Shown: piece after piece, positions 42,512 to 52,854 of the stretch
Layout: every line of letters starts with the position of its first letter
How positions within the stretch are numbered: the first letter of the stretch is position 1
From: Deltaproteobacteria bacterium
GTDB lineage: Bacteria > Myxococcota > Kuafuiibacteriia > Kuafuiibacteriales > Kuafuiibacteriaceae
Direction: 5' to 3'
Assembly (NCBI GenBank): GCA_020632995.1
Contig: JACKEN010000026.1
Location: 1-64,000, forward strand
DNA length: 64,000 nucleotides
Notes under the pieces: generated by a model
The model's input: only the letters and a program-made list of their open reading frames with translations
The model's database searches: none
Told to the model about the DNA's origin: nothing
Made by a program: the position numbers and the translations under genes

Positions 42512-45500
42512 TCAGTTGCCTACCTGGAGGTCCGGATCTACCGGCTCCGTCGGCTCACCCGAGCCCCACCCATCACATGCCTGGATGTTCTGCCAGGCGT
42601 CGTTGGGGGTGTCGACGCGGGTCTGCGCGTAGTTCTCGGCCGCGACCGGCTGGGTGTTGCTGGGGCCGATCGCAGCGAAGGGCTGGCGGGCGTGGGCGAA
42701 CTCCACCCGGAAGCGCACCCAGCACGAGCCCACCTCGAGCTGGGCCGGCGCGCTGTCGCGGGCCGCGCCCAGGAGCTCGAAGGTGGTCTTTCTACCCGCG
42801 CGAACGCGGTCTTCTCGGGCACGTAGACGAAGCGCGCGCCCGCCGCGCGCCGCAAGACGGCCTGCCAGACCTCCTCCACCGCCTGCATGTTGGTCTGCGC
42901 GCCGGGCGGCGTGTTCCACTCGCCGTTCACGCTGTAGAAGAAGTCGGGCTGCGACCCCGTCGCGCTGTAGGCCACCGGGAGCACCGCGGCCTGGAAGCGG
43001 GCGTCCCGCGGGTGGACCATGAAGAACGGCGTGGGGTTGGCGGCGGTCGGGACGAGGTCCTCGGGGGTCCGTCGGGGGTTGAGGGTGTCGTCCTGCACGA
43101 GGTGATCGGTGAGCTCCCGGACCTGGGTGGTCCGCTCGGGCCCGAACACGCCGAGGTTCAGGTCCCAGCACCCCTGGATCCCGCGCAGCTTGAGGAAGTC
43201 GTTCCCGGTGAGCTGCTGGGCGTACTGGTTCACGAAGTCCACCACCGGGGCGAAGCAGCCCCAGCCCTCGCCGAGGCGCGCGTCGAGGCCCAGGCGCTTG
43301 GTGGACATCGAGCCGAGGGCGCGGTGGTACTCGCTCAGGATGGTGGCGCGCATCACCTCGGAGACCTCGGCGGTGGAGATCACCGGGAGGGTCGGATCGA
43401 CCTGCGAGGCCACCTCCGGGAAGCCGAGCAGCTCGAACACCGGCTGGGCGTTCGCCGGCGCCACCTGGAACGGATCGACCACCAGGCGGTCCTCCCAGCG
43501 CAGGTCCAGGGGGAAGGTGGTGAAGTCCGACTCGCGGGCGTACTCCTTGAACATCGAGTACTCCGACACGAAGGGCGCGTAGATGAACACCACGGTGCTC
43601 GGCGGGTCGTTGTCCACCGTGACGTCGGCCACCGCGATGAGCTGCAGGCGCCCGAAGAAGCCGGGGACGCTCCGGTCGGGGACCAGCGCCGGCGGGGCGA
43701 CCAACAAGACGTTGTCGACGCGCACCGACACCGCGTTCGCGCCATCGGGCTGCGACTCGGTGGTGGTGCGGATGGCCGCCATCAGCTGGTCGTTGGTGAT
43801 CGAGTCGAACACCCCGGACCGCCACAGGTAGTCGAGCTCGAACCCGTAGGTGTTCTTCTCGATCGCCTGGGCCACGTCCGCCGGGTTCGCGCCCAGAGTC
43901 GGGTCGGGCACCGGCGAGGTGGCGGTCATGCCGGGCAGCCCGCTCGCGATGACCGGGAACACGGACTGGTTCGAGCCGATCGCCGCGAGGTGATCGTGGC
44001 GGTCGCGGGTGGTGAAGTACCCAGCGACAACGGCAGGTTGCCCTGCGGCTCGGGCCGGCGGAACCGGAAGTAGTCGAACGGCTCCTGGCGCTCGGCGCTC
44101 AGGGTGCCGTTCAGCATGCGCTCGAGCATCTGCACCACGTGGTCGTTCACTCCTTCCTCGAACAGCTGCACCGCGGGGGTCGCGAACTCACGCAGCTGGG
44201 TGTCGTACTGGCTCAGGAAGGAGTTGAAGATGGCCGGGACCCCGCTGTAGCCGACGAAGATCTGCTTGGTCTCGGGGCCGGTGATGCTGACGTCCTCGGC
44301 CCGGTAGCCCTCGCCGTCGAGCTTGAAGACCACCCGCATGGTGTTGGTGTAGCCGGTCTGGGGGCTCCGCCAGTCGCCCGTGACGGTCACGTGGATGGGG
44401 ATGGGGAGGACGCAGGTGACGAAGGGCAGCAGGTAGTCGATCTCGATGCGGACCGGGACCCGGAGGTCATAGGAGACGTCCATGGTGACGGTGTCCGCGG
44501 TCATCGACGGTGATCGCGCCCTGGAACGCCGCGATCGAGACGTCGAGCTTCGGCTTGTCGATGGAGAGCTTGCCCGAGGTGCTCGCGCAGCTGCCGCGCG
44601 AGAACGTGTAGTTCAACGCGATCCGGGTCAGCGGGTTGCTCGCCTGGGTCCGGGCCAGGTACTGGCTCAAGAACGGGTTCCCGAAGACGGTGGGGTCGTT
44701 CCACTCCTGGATGGTCTGCTTCATCTGGAACGCGCTCGGCGTCGCGTCGGCCTGGAGCTGCTCGAAGATCGCGGCGAGATCCGGGATCCCGTGGCCGGTC
44801 TCGCGGTCGAAGCCCACGCTCCCCACGTCGGTGGTCTTGGTGAAGAGCAGGTTGCGGACGTAGCCGGCGATCTCGGGCCGGCTGAGGCCGGCGACCTGCG
44901 GGTAGCGGCCGGGGTTGGCGCGCAGCTCGGACAGGATCCGCGCCGCCAGGCCCGCGGCGTGCGGCGTAGCGAAGGAGGTGCCGTCCAGCGGGTCGTAGAT
45001 CAGGTTGCCGAACGCGTCGCGCACGAGGACGCCGGCCGCGTCCACCCGAGGCACCGGGATCCCGGTGCCGGGCAGCGCGATGTCCACGCCGCGGTTGGAG
45101 TAGGTCGCGGGCTGGTAGCTGTCCACCTGGCCCGTCGCCAGCACCACCCCGGTGGCGCCCACGCAGATCGAGTTCGGGAAGTTGTAGCGGGCCGGGTACA
45201 GGCAGTCGTTGGCGGACTCGTTGCCGGCGGCGAAGAACATCAGCACGCCGCGGTTGGAGAGGCGGCCGATGACGTCGCGCAGGGGCGTGAAGCCGAAGGG
45301 GAGCCCGGCGCTCATGGACAGCACGTCGGGGGCGGTGAAGGGCGAGTCGAGCCCCTCGAAGAGGATGAGCACGTCGGAGAGCAGCATCGAGGCGGTCGCA
45401 AGGCTGGTTGCGGAGCCCAGATCGGGGATGCCGACCCCGTACTGGTGCCGGGTGGCGGCGGGGGCGATGCCCTCGGAGTACTGCCCGTTGTGCTGGCCGA

Positions 45501-46238
45501 AGAGCACGGAGGCCACCTGGGTCCCGTGGCCCGGCCCGAGGGCGCTGGTGGCGGGGCCGATGTCGTAGCCGCGCACCCGAGGTGGCAGCTCGCCCGTCGG
45601 CTCGGCCGCGATGGGGGGCGCGTCGATGATCGCCACCGTGGTGTTGGCGCCCATGCTCGTCATCAGGTCGTTGGCGCGGGGTGAGGTCTGCAGCGTGCCG
45701 AGTGGCCACGCCACCGCGGAGGGCCCGAGGTAGTGCTCGGGGGCGAGGGGGTCAGCGGTGCGGCAGGACTGGGTGACCTGACACGGCGGCACCGGCGCGG
45801 TGCTCACCGCGGTGGCGGGCGCGGCGGAGAGCTCCACCGGATAGTTGAAGGTGGTCTCGAGGGACGTGCCGAGCATGGCCTGGGCGAGGGCCTGCACCTG
45901 CAGCATGAGCCCGCCCGCGTCCTTCTTCTGCTCGATCAACAGGACGTGCGGCAGGATCTGGTCGGCCCGCCCGCCCGCGTTGGTCACGAGGGTCTTCACC
46001 GCGGAGACGAAGCTGTCGCGGAGCTTCTGGCCGTCGGGCTCGGCGGCCAGGTACTGGTTCAGGAACGCGGGGTGGGGGTGAAGGGCGTGATGGGCGCGGT
46101 GGCGACCGGCGCCGGCGTAGCCGCGGAGAGCTGGCCAGCGTTCAGCGAGGCCAACAGGGCTGCGCCCACGGCGAGGCCGCGGGCGGAAGGCAAGGGTGGG
46201 TGACTCCGCCCCGTGGGCGGTCGGTGGGTTCTCGACAT
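42512..46238 (-). CDS. Giant secreted subtilisin-like (S8) peptidase, four apparent frameshifts
   Basis: Starts at ATG 46238 with GGAGGGAG upstream and a signal peptide (GLAVGAALLASLNAGQLSA). The S8 catalytic triad is intact: Asp in TTVAIIDAPP, His in GPGHGTQVASVLFG, Ser in DGTSFATPHAAGLAA, plus the oxyanion Asn in FFAAGNES. About 700 more residues follow the protease domain, rich in strands (LRVPVRIEIDYLLPFVTCV, VFIYAPFVSEYSMFKEYA), with no family I know, for a total of about 1240. Frame changes are at about 46074 (C-run), 44505, 44020 (CCC) and 42795 (CCC); three of four are healed by one base in a G/C run. It is the last gene of the sigma/FecR cluster and probably a surface or secreted protease. 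Confidence 0.8.
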
Positions 46239-46369
46239 GCTGCTGCTCCCTCCTCCCAAGTGAGGACGTCAGTGACCGGAGTCGGTCGGTTGGAGGCCCA
46301 TACGCGGGCGGGCGCGGGGATCTAACGGTCGAGTCGTTCGACCGAGGAAGGGGCGCGCCCGGGAGAGCC

Positions 46370-47252
46370 TCAGCAGCTGCTCAGCTCGGTCTCGACCAGC
46401 TCGGGGCCGCTCATCGAGAGGCACCGGGGCGTCGCCTCTCGGTCGAGGGCGATCATGTGGTTCCGGGGCACCGCCTTCCAGTCGTGGTTCTCGGTGAGGC
46501 GCTCCGAGGCCACGATGAACGCGGGAGGTCTCGCGCTGGCGGCGGCGGGCGGTGGCGCCGGCGGCGGGGGCGTAGAGCTCGTGGCCCAGGTAGTAGAGGG
46601 TCTCCGGCGGGCGATCGGGGGCGTCGGTGTAGCGGCACACCACCGCGCGATCGCCGTCCGCCACCGCGAGGTTCAGGTTGGAGGGGGTGCCGTCGCCGTA
46701 GGTCCTGACCAGGTCGAGCACCCGGCGCACCGCGCGGTGGAGGCAGCGTGGCAAGGCGTCCTGCGGATCACGGTCCTGCATCAGCTCGTCCACCAGCACC
46801 GCGAAGAGGTGCTCGGTGTCGGTGCTGCCCTGGATCAGGTTGAAGGCCTCGTCCGAGAGGCTGGCCAGGAGGCGCCGCCGGATCTTGCCGAAGTCCCCCA
46901 CGTGCCCGTTGTGCATGAAGAGGATGCGCTGCCACTGGAACGGGTGGCAGTTGGTCTGGCTCACCACCATCCCCGGGGTGGCGGCGCGGACGTGGGCGAG
47001 GATGCACGGGCTCGCCACCACCTTGGCGAGGCTCTTCAGGTTGCGGTTGCTCCACGCGGGGGACACCGATCGGAACACCGCCGGCTCCTGGGTGAACTCC
47101 GGGGCGTACCAGCCCACCCCGAAGCCGTCGCCGTTGAGCGGCTCGGCGCGCTCCGCCGCCTCGTAGCTCTGACGGATGAGGGAGTGGGAGGGATCGAGGA
47201 GCAGGGTCGACAGGCGCAGGGGCGGGCCGAGGTAGACGGTGAAGCGGCACAT
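46370..47252 (-). CDS. Class II glutamine amidotransferase (YafJ/EgtC-like), one apparent frameshift
   Basis: ATG 47252 gives MCRFTVYLG: Cys2 becomes the N-terminal nucleophile of the Ntn-hydrolase fold. Further motifs are NGDGFGVGWY, ILAHVRAATPG, QTNCHPFQ, FMHNGHVGDF and STDTEHLFA. The frame changes near 46524, where one base less in a GGG run leads to FIVASERLTENHDWKAVPRN, HMIALDRE, ending VETELSSC and a TGA at 46370. With this repaired the protein has about 293 residues. The family hydrolyses glutamine or related gamma-glutamyl bonds; the acceptor is unknown. The start is only 8 bp from the stop of the outer-membrane gene, so the two are one operon. Confidence 0.88.
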
Positions 47253-47259
47253 GGCGTCC

Positions 47260-48049
47260 TCAGAACGTGTAGCCGATGACGGTGGCGATGGTCTTGTCGT
47301 CGCCGTCGGTGTCGACCAGCGAGGCGAGCACCGAGAGCGAGAGGTGATCGTCCCAGTTGGGCGGGAAGAGGTAGATCCACACGTCGATGCCGAACAGGAA
47401 GGGGTTGCGGAAGGTGAACCCGATGTCGGCGTCGAAGTCGCGATCGCGCACCGAGTAGTCGAGCTTCGAGGTGAGGCCCGGGGTGAGCCACGCGTAGGGG
47501 CAGATCGAGACGTAGTCGGAGATCGAGAACTCCGCCATCGCCCCCAGCCCGCCGGTGACGGTGAGGAAGCGCAGGCTGGCCTCCCCATCCGGTGCTCCCC
47601 GAGACGTTGTAGTAGAGGGTGCGGATGTTGACGAAGGCGGTGATCGCGCTGGGGCGCTCCCCCTCGCTCACCTCACTCTTGTACAGCATCTGGTAGGCGC
47701 GCAGCTGGCCGCCGAGCCAGTAGCCCCGGGTGTCCACGTGGACCCCGCCGAGGGCCAGCCGGCCCACGTCCCCCCCCACTCGCGCGTAGCCCGCGCTGCC
47801 GCCCGCCTGCACGCCGAAGCCGAAGTCCCACTCGAGCTGCGCGATGTACTGGACCCCGAGGCCGTTGAGCTTCAGGTCGGTGGCCGAGGTGGTGCGCCGA
47901 TCGCTCGCGTAGACCACCGCGGGGGTGTGCAGGAGGCGGTCGCGGTCGATGCGGACCTCGGTGAGGGGCGGGCTGTAGGTGGCGGCGGCGAGCCGGGGGG
48001 CCAGCGCGGCGACGATGAGGAGGGGACCGGTCACGCGCCAGCGGGGCAT
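47260..48049 (-). CDS. Outer-membrane beta-barrel protein, one apparent frameshift
   Basis: ATG 48049 with signal peptide (VTGPLLIVAALAPRLAAA). About 262 residues of amphipathic strands follow (GVQYIAQLEWDFGFGVQAG, GYWLGGQLRAYQMLYK, DFDADIGFTFRNPFLFGIDV), ending in IATVIGYTF with the C-terminal aromatic residue typical of barrel insertion. The frame changes at plus-strand CCCC 47583-47586; a fifth C gives GWGEASLRFLTVTGGLG. No ligand is evident. Downstream the amidotransferase starts after 7 bp, and upstream the lipoprotein gene ends 46 bp away. Confidence 0.75.
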
Positions 48050-48095
48050 GCGCGGATGTTGACCCGGTCTGCTCTCAGAGGAAAGGGGCTGAGTC

Positions 48096-49626
48096 TCAGG
48101 GGACGATCTCGGCCCGCACCGCGGTGAACTCCAGCGCGATGGAGTAGGCATCGGCCATCTGTGGGGCCCATGCGCAGGACCCGGGGTTGGCTGGGTCCAC
48201 CGGCGGTACAGGGTTGGCGCAGGTCGTACTGCAGGTGCTGCCGCCGTCACAGCAGCGATCCACGAAGCCGTCGCCATCGGTGTCGAGGACGCACTCCAAG
48301 CCGTCGAAGTCGACGTCGACATCGGGTCGCCCGCCAAATACGTGCCGACGTAGTCGAGCATCGAGCTGCCCTCGGGCCAGGCGATGGGGCACGCGGGGGA
48401 TTGGGTCCGGCAGAACGGGTTCTCGGTTTGGGCCAGCGTATTGATGGGAATCGCGCCTCCGATCAGGCCCTCCAAGAGCTCGGTGAGGTCCGAGGTCACC
48501 CGGGCGGAGACGAGGGTGCGCTCGATCCGGATCTCCGGATGGGGAGGCGTGCCCAGCGCGAGGGTGACCTGCATGGGGATGGGTGCCAGGGTCCGGAGGC
48601 GCGCGCGCTCGAGACGGCTGGGGGCGCGGCTCCTGGCCTGGGGCGGGTCACCGGCCAGCGACTGGGGGACCAACTTGAACTGACAGCACTCGGTGAAGCC
48701 GGGCGGCACCCTGAAGTTGTTGGCGGGGAAGAAGGGATCGTCGGCGTCCCGGAAGGCGTAGTGCTTCAGGGTGAGGCTGGCGTCGTCGCCGCGGAAGGGC
48801 ATGTCCAGGCCGGCCAGCTCGAAGCCTAGCAGCAGCTCGCCGCCCAGGAGCGACTGACGGAGCATGTCGTCGAGCAAGGGACCCAGCGGCGCGAGCGCGT
48901 TGTCGAGGCAGCCGGTGGCGGTACACTGGCCATCGATGTCGAAGCCGCGATTCGCCTCCGCGATGGCGATGGAGTCGATGACGAAGGCCAGGCCATCCGC
49001 CGGCGGGTCGTCCCAGCCGTCGAGGTAGTCATTGCACGGGTGGCCCCCGCGGGGACGCACGCGCCAGTCCTGTTGCACTCCCCCAGGTCGTCCTGGCACG
49101 AGGCCACCAACGGGTCACAGTAGGTGCAGACGGTGCCGCACGCGCTGGCGAGGCACTGGTTGTCGCGGATCCCGAGCTCCACCACCGCGAAGCGCCGCTG
49201 GGTGACGCCGACGTCGGTGCTCACCAGCCACCCCTGTGCGACGTCCCAGGTGCTGGCCAGCGCCGCGGCCCGATCGCCGTCCACCGTGGCGAGGGCCATC
49301 GAGCTGGGGTCGTCGAACTGCGCGCTCAGGTGGAAGACCTCGAGCGCGGTGGGGAGCGCTACGGCGCTCTGCACCTCGTAGGTCAGCGACACCACCCCAT
49401 CGACCGAGAGGTCGCGGATGGTCTGGATGCTCACCGGGCTCGCGGTGGTGAACTGCGCGGGATCGAAGCGGACCCCGAACAGGCCGTCGGCGCTCAGGAG
49501 CTCGGCGCCGTCGGTCGGCATCTCGAGGGTGGTGCGCTCGGGCACCTCCTCGACGAGGCTGCACGCCGCCAGGCTGGCGGCGAGGCTGAAGGTGATGATG
49601 ATGGGGCAGGTCAAGGTCGAACGCAC
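48096..49626 (-). CDS. Lipoprotein with Ig-like start and calcium-loop end, two apparent frameshifts
   Basis: GTG 49626 is chosen because AGGAGGGA stands 7 bp upstream. It gives a signal peptide ending SLAAC (lipid Cys). Residues 30-150 resemble a Big-type sandwich (GADGLFGVRFDPAQFTTAS-like strands). A Cys cluster (CLASACGTVCTYC) follows, then a long middle with FRGDDASLTLKHYAFRDAD. The end has DxDxDG loops (DVDVDFDGLECV, DTDGDGFVDRC) as in thrombospondin type 3 calcium repeats. Frame changes at GGGG 49051-49054 and AAA 48336-48338 are each healed by one base. About 510 residues in all. A member of the sigma/FecR cluster; function unknown. Confidence 0.72.
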
Positions 49627-49658
49627 GGGCTGTTCCCTCCTCATGGGCTGCCTATGGG

Positions 49659-50999
49659 TCACCGGGATGCAGGTCGACCTTCAGACAATCTGGCTTGCCG
49701 TTGGATCGCCTCCGCCGCTCGCGCCAGATCGCCCGCGCGGCGCTCCGACATGATCGGCGCGACGAGGGCGGCGGCGCGGGCGGGGTCGTCGTGCAGGAGG
49801 GTTGCGAGACCTCGACCCGCCGCTCCGCCAGGGCCCGGGACCAGCCGCCGCTCGGGGCCTGCTCGAGGACCTCGGCCGCGGCCGCCGCGTCGCCCCGCTG
49901 CAGGAGCAGCGCAGCCCACAGCGCGGCGCGCTCCGGGGCGAGGGGCCCGGCGGGGTGGTCCCGGTGGGCGGCGGCGAGCTGGGAAACCGCCAGTCTGCGC
50001 GGCCGAGGTCGCGGTAGAGGATGGCGAGCTGGAACCGCGCCTCCTCCTCGAACGGGCCCCGGCCCGGGTGCTGGAGGATGCGCAGGTAGGCCTCGGTCGC
50101 GGCGGCCCGGCGGAACGCCCGCCGGTGCGCGTCGGCCAGCACCAGCAGGGCCTGCAGCTCGACATCCCCGTGCGGGCGGGCGTCGATGACCCCCTGGGCC
50201 AGCGCCGCCGCCTTGTCCGCGTCGCGGGTCAGGAGGTCGCGCGCGGTCCGCAGGTCAGCCTGCGCGGTGCTCGCCGCGCGGGGGCGGGGCGTGCCGCGGC
50301 GCACCGGCGGCGCTCGGGCAGCGTCCACCAGTTTGCCTCGGGCGGCGTCCCCACCGGCGCCGCGGCGAGGGGCGGCGGGACCGGCCGGCCCACCCGGAGC
50401 CGTCGCCCCGCCACCACCCGGCGCGGGGGCCCGCGGCCGTCGGTGTCCACCCAGACCTCGCCCTCCGTGACCTCCACGAACGTGGCGTCGTCGTCGGCCC
50501 GCACCGTGAAGGCCGGCGCAGGGCAACCTGCGCCGAGGCAGGTCATCGCGCCCAGCGCCTGGATCTTCGCCTGCCGGGTCAGCACCACCACCGACTGCTC
50601 GGCCCGGAGCACCGGCACCGAGATCTGCAGGTCGCCTTGCCACATCCGGAGGGCGGTGCGGGGCCCGATCTCGTCCACCTCGGCTCGGCTCCCCGGGCCT
50701 ACCGCCACCTGGGCGGGGCCCACCGCGCGGGCCGGCCCAGCGGCGAGGTGGGCGGGGCGCTCCGCCGCGAGCGGCGCGGTGATCGGGGCCGGGGCGCCGG
50801 GCCCGAGGAGGGCGGGGAGCCGGATCGCGAGCACCACCGCGGCCACCGCCATCGCGGCCGCCGCGTAGGGCCAGGTGATGAGCGGGGTGGGGCGGGTGAG
50901 TGCCGCCGCCACCCGGACGCGCGCGCCGGGGGGCACCTCGACGTAGTGCTGGGCCAGGATCCGCTCCGCGGCCTCGAGCTGGGGGTCGTTGGCGTCCAT
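49659..50999 (-). CDS. FecR-like anti-sigma protein with TPR-like tail, three apparent frameshifts
   Basis: ATG 50999 overlaps the sigma-factor stop by one base (TGATG). The N-terminal 45 residues are cytosolic, followed by one membrane helix (PYAAAAMAVAAVVLAIRLPALL). A FecR-like beta region follows (LQISVPVLRAEQSVVVLTRQ, TFVEVTEGEVWVDTDGRG). After a Pro/Arg linker come helical repeats of TPR type (VELQALLVLADAHRRAF, EEEARFQLAILYRDLGRADW, PERAALWAALLLQRGDAAAA). Frame changes at about 50316, 49990 and 49810 are each cured by one added base in a G or C run. The position after an ECF sigma gene indicates an anti-sigma or signal-relay role, with the outer part sensing the envelope. Confidence 0.78.
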
Positions 51000-51553
51000 C
51001 ACGCGTTCCTCCGTTCGTCGCGATCCAGGGCCGCGTTCAGCTCCCGGCGTGCGTGGTGCAGGCGAGTCCACACCGTGGCCACCGGGATCTCGAGGAGCTC
51101 CGCGATCTCCTCGCCCGAGCGCCCCTCCACCACGTGCAGCACGTAGACCACGCGCTTCTTCGCGCCGACCCGCATCAGGCAGCGCCAAACCCGGTTCAGC
51201 TCCTGCCGTGCGGCCAGGTCGCGCTCGGGACAGGCGGCGACGGCGACGTCCCCCTCCAGGGCCGACTCCAGCGCGGCCACCAGCCGCCGCCGTCGCCGCC
51301 ACGAGCGCAGGTTGTTGAGCACCACCCGGGTGGCGATGCCGTAGAGCCAGGTGGTGGGGCGCCCCTCGCCCCGGTAGCGGGGCAGGGCGCGGTGGGCGGC
51401 CATGAACACCTGCTGGGTGATGTCCTCGACGTCGGCCTGGCCGGCCCCGGGGCCGAGCAGGTGCGCGACCATGCGGTACACGTCGTCGAAGTGCCGCCGG
51501 AACAAGGCGTGGATCGACGGGGCGTCGTCCGTGGGCTCCGCCGCCCGATCCAT
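50999..51553 (-). CDS. ECF-type RNA polymerase sigma factor
   Basis: 184 residues from ATG 51553; a GTG at 51577 would add eight. Region 2: RRHFDDVYRMVAHLLGPG, ADVEDITQQVFMAAHRAL, YRGEGRPTTWLYGIATRV. Region 4: KKRVVYVLHVVEGRSGEEIA and LEIPVATVWTRLHHARREL. No region 3, as expected of ECF factors. It is translationally coupled to the FecR-like gene and probably drives this cluster, including its own promoter. A strong inverted repeat precedes the start. Confidence 0.92.
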   Translation of the reverse strand: MDRAAEPTDDAPSIHALFRRHFDDVYRMVAHLLGPGAGQADVEDITQQVFMAAHRALPRYRGEGRPTTWLYGIATRVVLNNLRSWRRRRRLVAALESALEGDVAVAACPERDLAARQELNRVWRCLMRVGAKKRVVYVLHVVEGRSGEEIAELLEIPVATVWTRLHHARRELNAALDRDERRNA

Positions 51554-51580
51554 GGCCTGTACCCCCTCCACGCGCACCCT

Positions 51581-51598
51581 CGGGAGGCAACCCTCCCG
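51581..51598. promoter_or_regulatory. Inverted repeat before the sigma-factor gene
   Basis: CGGGAGG-CAAC-CCTCCCG, perfect 7-bp arms, in the 5' region of the sigma-factor transcript. On the minus strand the CGGGAGGG arm resembles a ribosome site, so it might control translation or terminate the upstream message weakly. There is no T-run. Confidence 0.35.
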
Positions 51599-51652
51599 TG
51601 CTGTGGGTCTCCGGGAGCCGCCCCCACCTTCATCTTTTTTCCGGTGGCGGGC

Positions 51653-52657
51653 TCAGAGGGGCCAGGCGACCCCGAGGGCGAGCTCCGGGGTCCACCTCGG
51701 GGTCACGAGGGGCTCGGTGGTGGTCACGCCGAGGACGGCCGGGAGGTTGACCTGATGGGTCGCGAGCGCCACCTGCGCCCCCGCGCGCAGGGTGAGCTCG
51801 GGGCCGGCGGTGGACCAGCGGACGAGCAGGCTGGGCACCAGCACCGCCGTCCACAGGCGCAGGTCCTGGGGTGCGCCGGGGTCCGCGAAGGGGGGCGAGC
51901 GGGCCTCGGCCTTGCCCAGATAGACGGCCGCGCCCGCCCCGAGGGTGGCCTCGAGGTCCAAGACGTCCCCCGTCAGGAGCCGCCGGCCGCCCTCGAGCAC
52001 GGCGCGCACCCCGCCCACCCGGGCGTCGAGCTGGATGGTCCGCAGGTCGGCGCCGGCCTCGCCCCCCACCCGCAGGGCTGCCCGCCAGGCCCCCCAGTGC
52101 CCGGCCGCGACCAGGTCCAGGGTGGCCCGGGCGGCCCGCGGGCTCCCGAAGAGGCGAAAGCCGGCCTCGGCCCCGAGGCGCACCGGGCCGGTCTCCCGGC
52201 GTGGCGGGGCCTCTGGGGGTGCCTCGCGGGCGACGCGAGGCGGCGGGGCAGGGGGCAGCCGGGGCGCCGCGTCGGGTGGGGGCAGGGGGATGAGGTCCCC
52301 GGGCGACGGGGGCGGGGGACCGGCGGGCGTGGGCGCCGGCTCGAGGGGCTCCGGCGGGTGGCGCACCGCCTGGGCGACCATGGCCACGAAGGCCCGGCGG
52401 GCGGCCTCGTCGTAGGTGGCCACGGTCCGCTCGAGGAGCAGGCGCCCGAGCCCGTCGTGCACGCTCAGGGCCCGACCGCCGCCCTGGAGCGTCACCCGGA
52501 CGTCGGCCCCGGTGGCGGTGGTGGTGAAGAGGGCCTCGGGGCCCAGCTCCTCGGCCAGGAGCGGGAGGAAGTCCGGGGCGTCGCTCGTCACCGAGACCCG
52601 CGGGACGGCGGCCGCCGCCGCCAAGAGCACCACCCCCCAGCCCAACACCGCCGGCAT
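51653..52657 (-). CDS. Secreted barrel-like protein upstream of the sigma factor
   Basis: 334 residues from ATG 52657, with a signal peptide (GWGVVLLAAAAAVPRVS). A small alpha/beta domain at about 25-105 (FLPLLAEELGPEALFTTTAT, DVRVTLQGGGRALSV, FVAMVAQAVRH) is followed by a Pro-rich linker. The end is strand-rich with Gly and Trp (GHWGAWRAALRVGGEAGADL, ELTLRAGAQVALATHQV, ELALGVAWPL) and looks like an outer-membrane barrel. It lies 100 bp before the sigma gene on the same strand. The pattern fits a periplasmic input domain plus barrel. Function unknown. Confidence 0.72.
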   Translation of the reverse strand: MPAVLGWGVVLLAAAAAVPRVSVTSDAPDFLPLLAEELGPEALFTTTATGADVRVTLQGGGRALSVHDGLGRLLLERTVATYDEAARRAFVAMVAQAVRHPPEPLEPAPTPAGPPPPSPGDLIPLPPPDAAPRLPPAPPPRVAREAPPEAPPRRETGPVRLGAEAGFRLFGSPRAARATLDLVAAGHWGAWRAALRVGGEAGADLRTIQLDARVGGVRAVLEGGRRLLTGDVLDLEATLGAGAAVYLGKAEARSPPFADPGAPQDLRLWTAVLVPSLLVRWSTAGPELTLRAGAQVALATHQVNLPAVLGVTTTEPLVTPRWTPELALGVAWPL

Positions 52658-52687
52658 ACATGGCACGACCTCGGCTCGGGGGCCAGG

Positions 52688-52705
52688 TGGCAAGGCACCT
52701 TGCCA
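52688..52705. promoter_or_regulatory. 18-bp perfect palindrome between the barrel gene and the pyrimidine operon
   Basis: TGGCAAGG-CA-CCTTGCCA, perfect 8-bp arms, in the 197-bp divergent region. It is placed to act as an operator for the pyrimidine catabolic operon, the barrel/sigma cluster, or both. A second palindrome, CGGTCGACCG, lies at 52743-52752. No regulator gene is adjacent. Confidence 0.5.
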
Positions 52706-52787
52706 TTCCGACCGAGCCAACGCGTCGCGTCAGGGGGGACACCGGTCGACCGTACGTTGTGGTAGGTGGAGGTGTCTGATATCGGCG

Positions 52788-52854
52788 CAGGAGGTACGTA
52801 TGACCTGCTGCGTGGCGGGCCCCCGGGCGGGGCCGCCGGGAAGGAAGATCGAAG
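52788..52854 (+). other. Strong ribosome site and out-of-frame ATG in the operon leader
   Basis: GCAGGAGGTACGT-ATG at 52788-52802 is the best Shine-Dalgarno in the region, yet it opens a frame (MTCCVAGPRAG...) that is not that of the first enzyme and overlaps it. A G/C-rich self-complementary stretch (GGCGGGCCCCCGGGC) follows. It may be a regulatory leader peptide or a chance match. The enzyme's own start at 52855 has GGAAGGAAG upstream. Confidence 0.3.

Noticed and set aside
51629..51640. T-run (TCTTTTTT) as a terminator
   Set aside because: On the plus strand no gene ends there and no stem precedes it; on the minus strand, where the barrel gene ends, it is an A-run.
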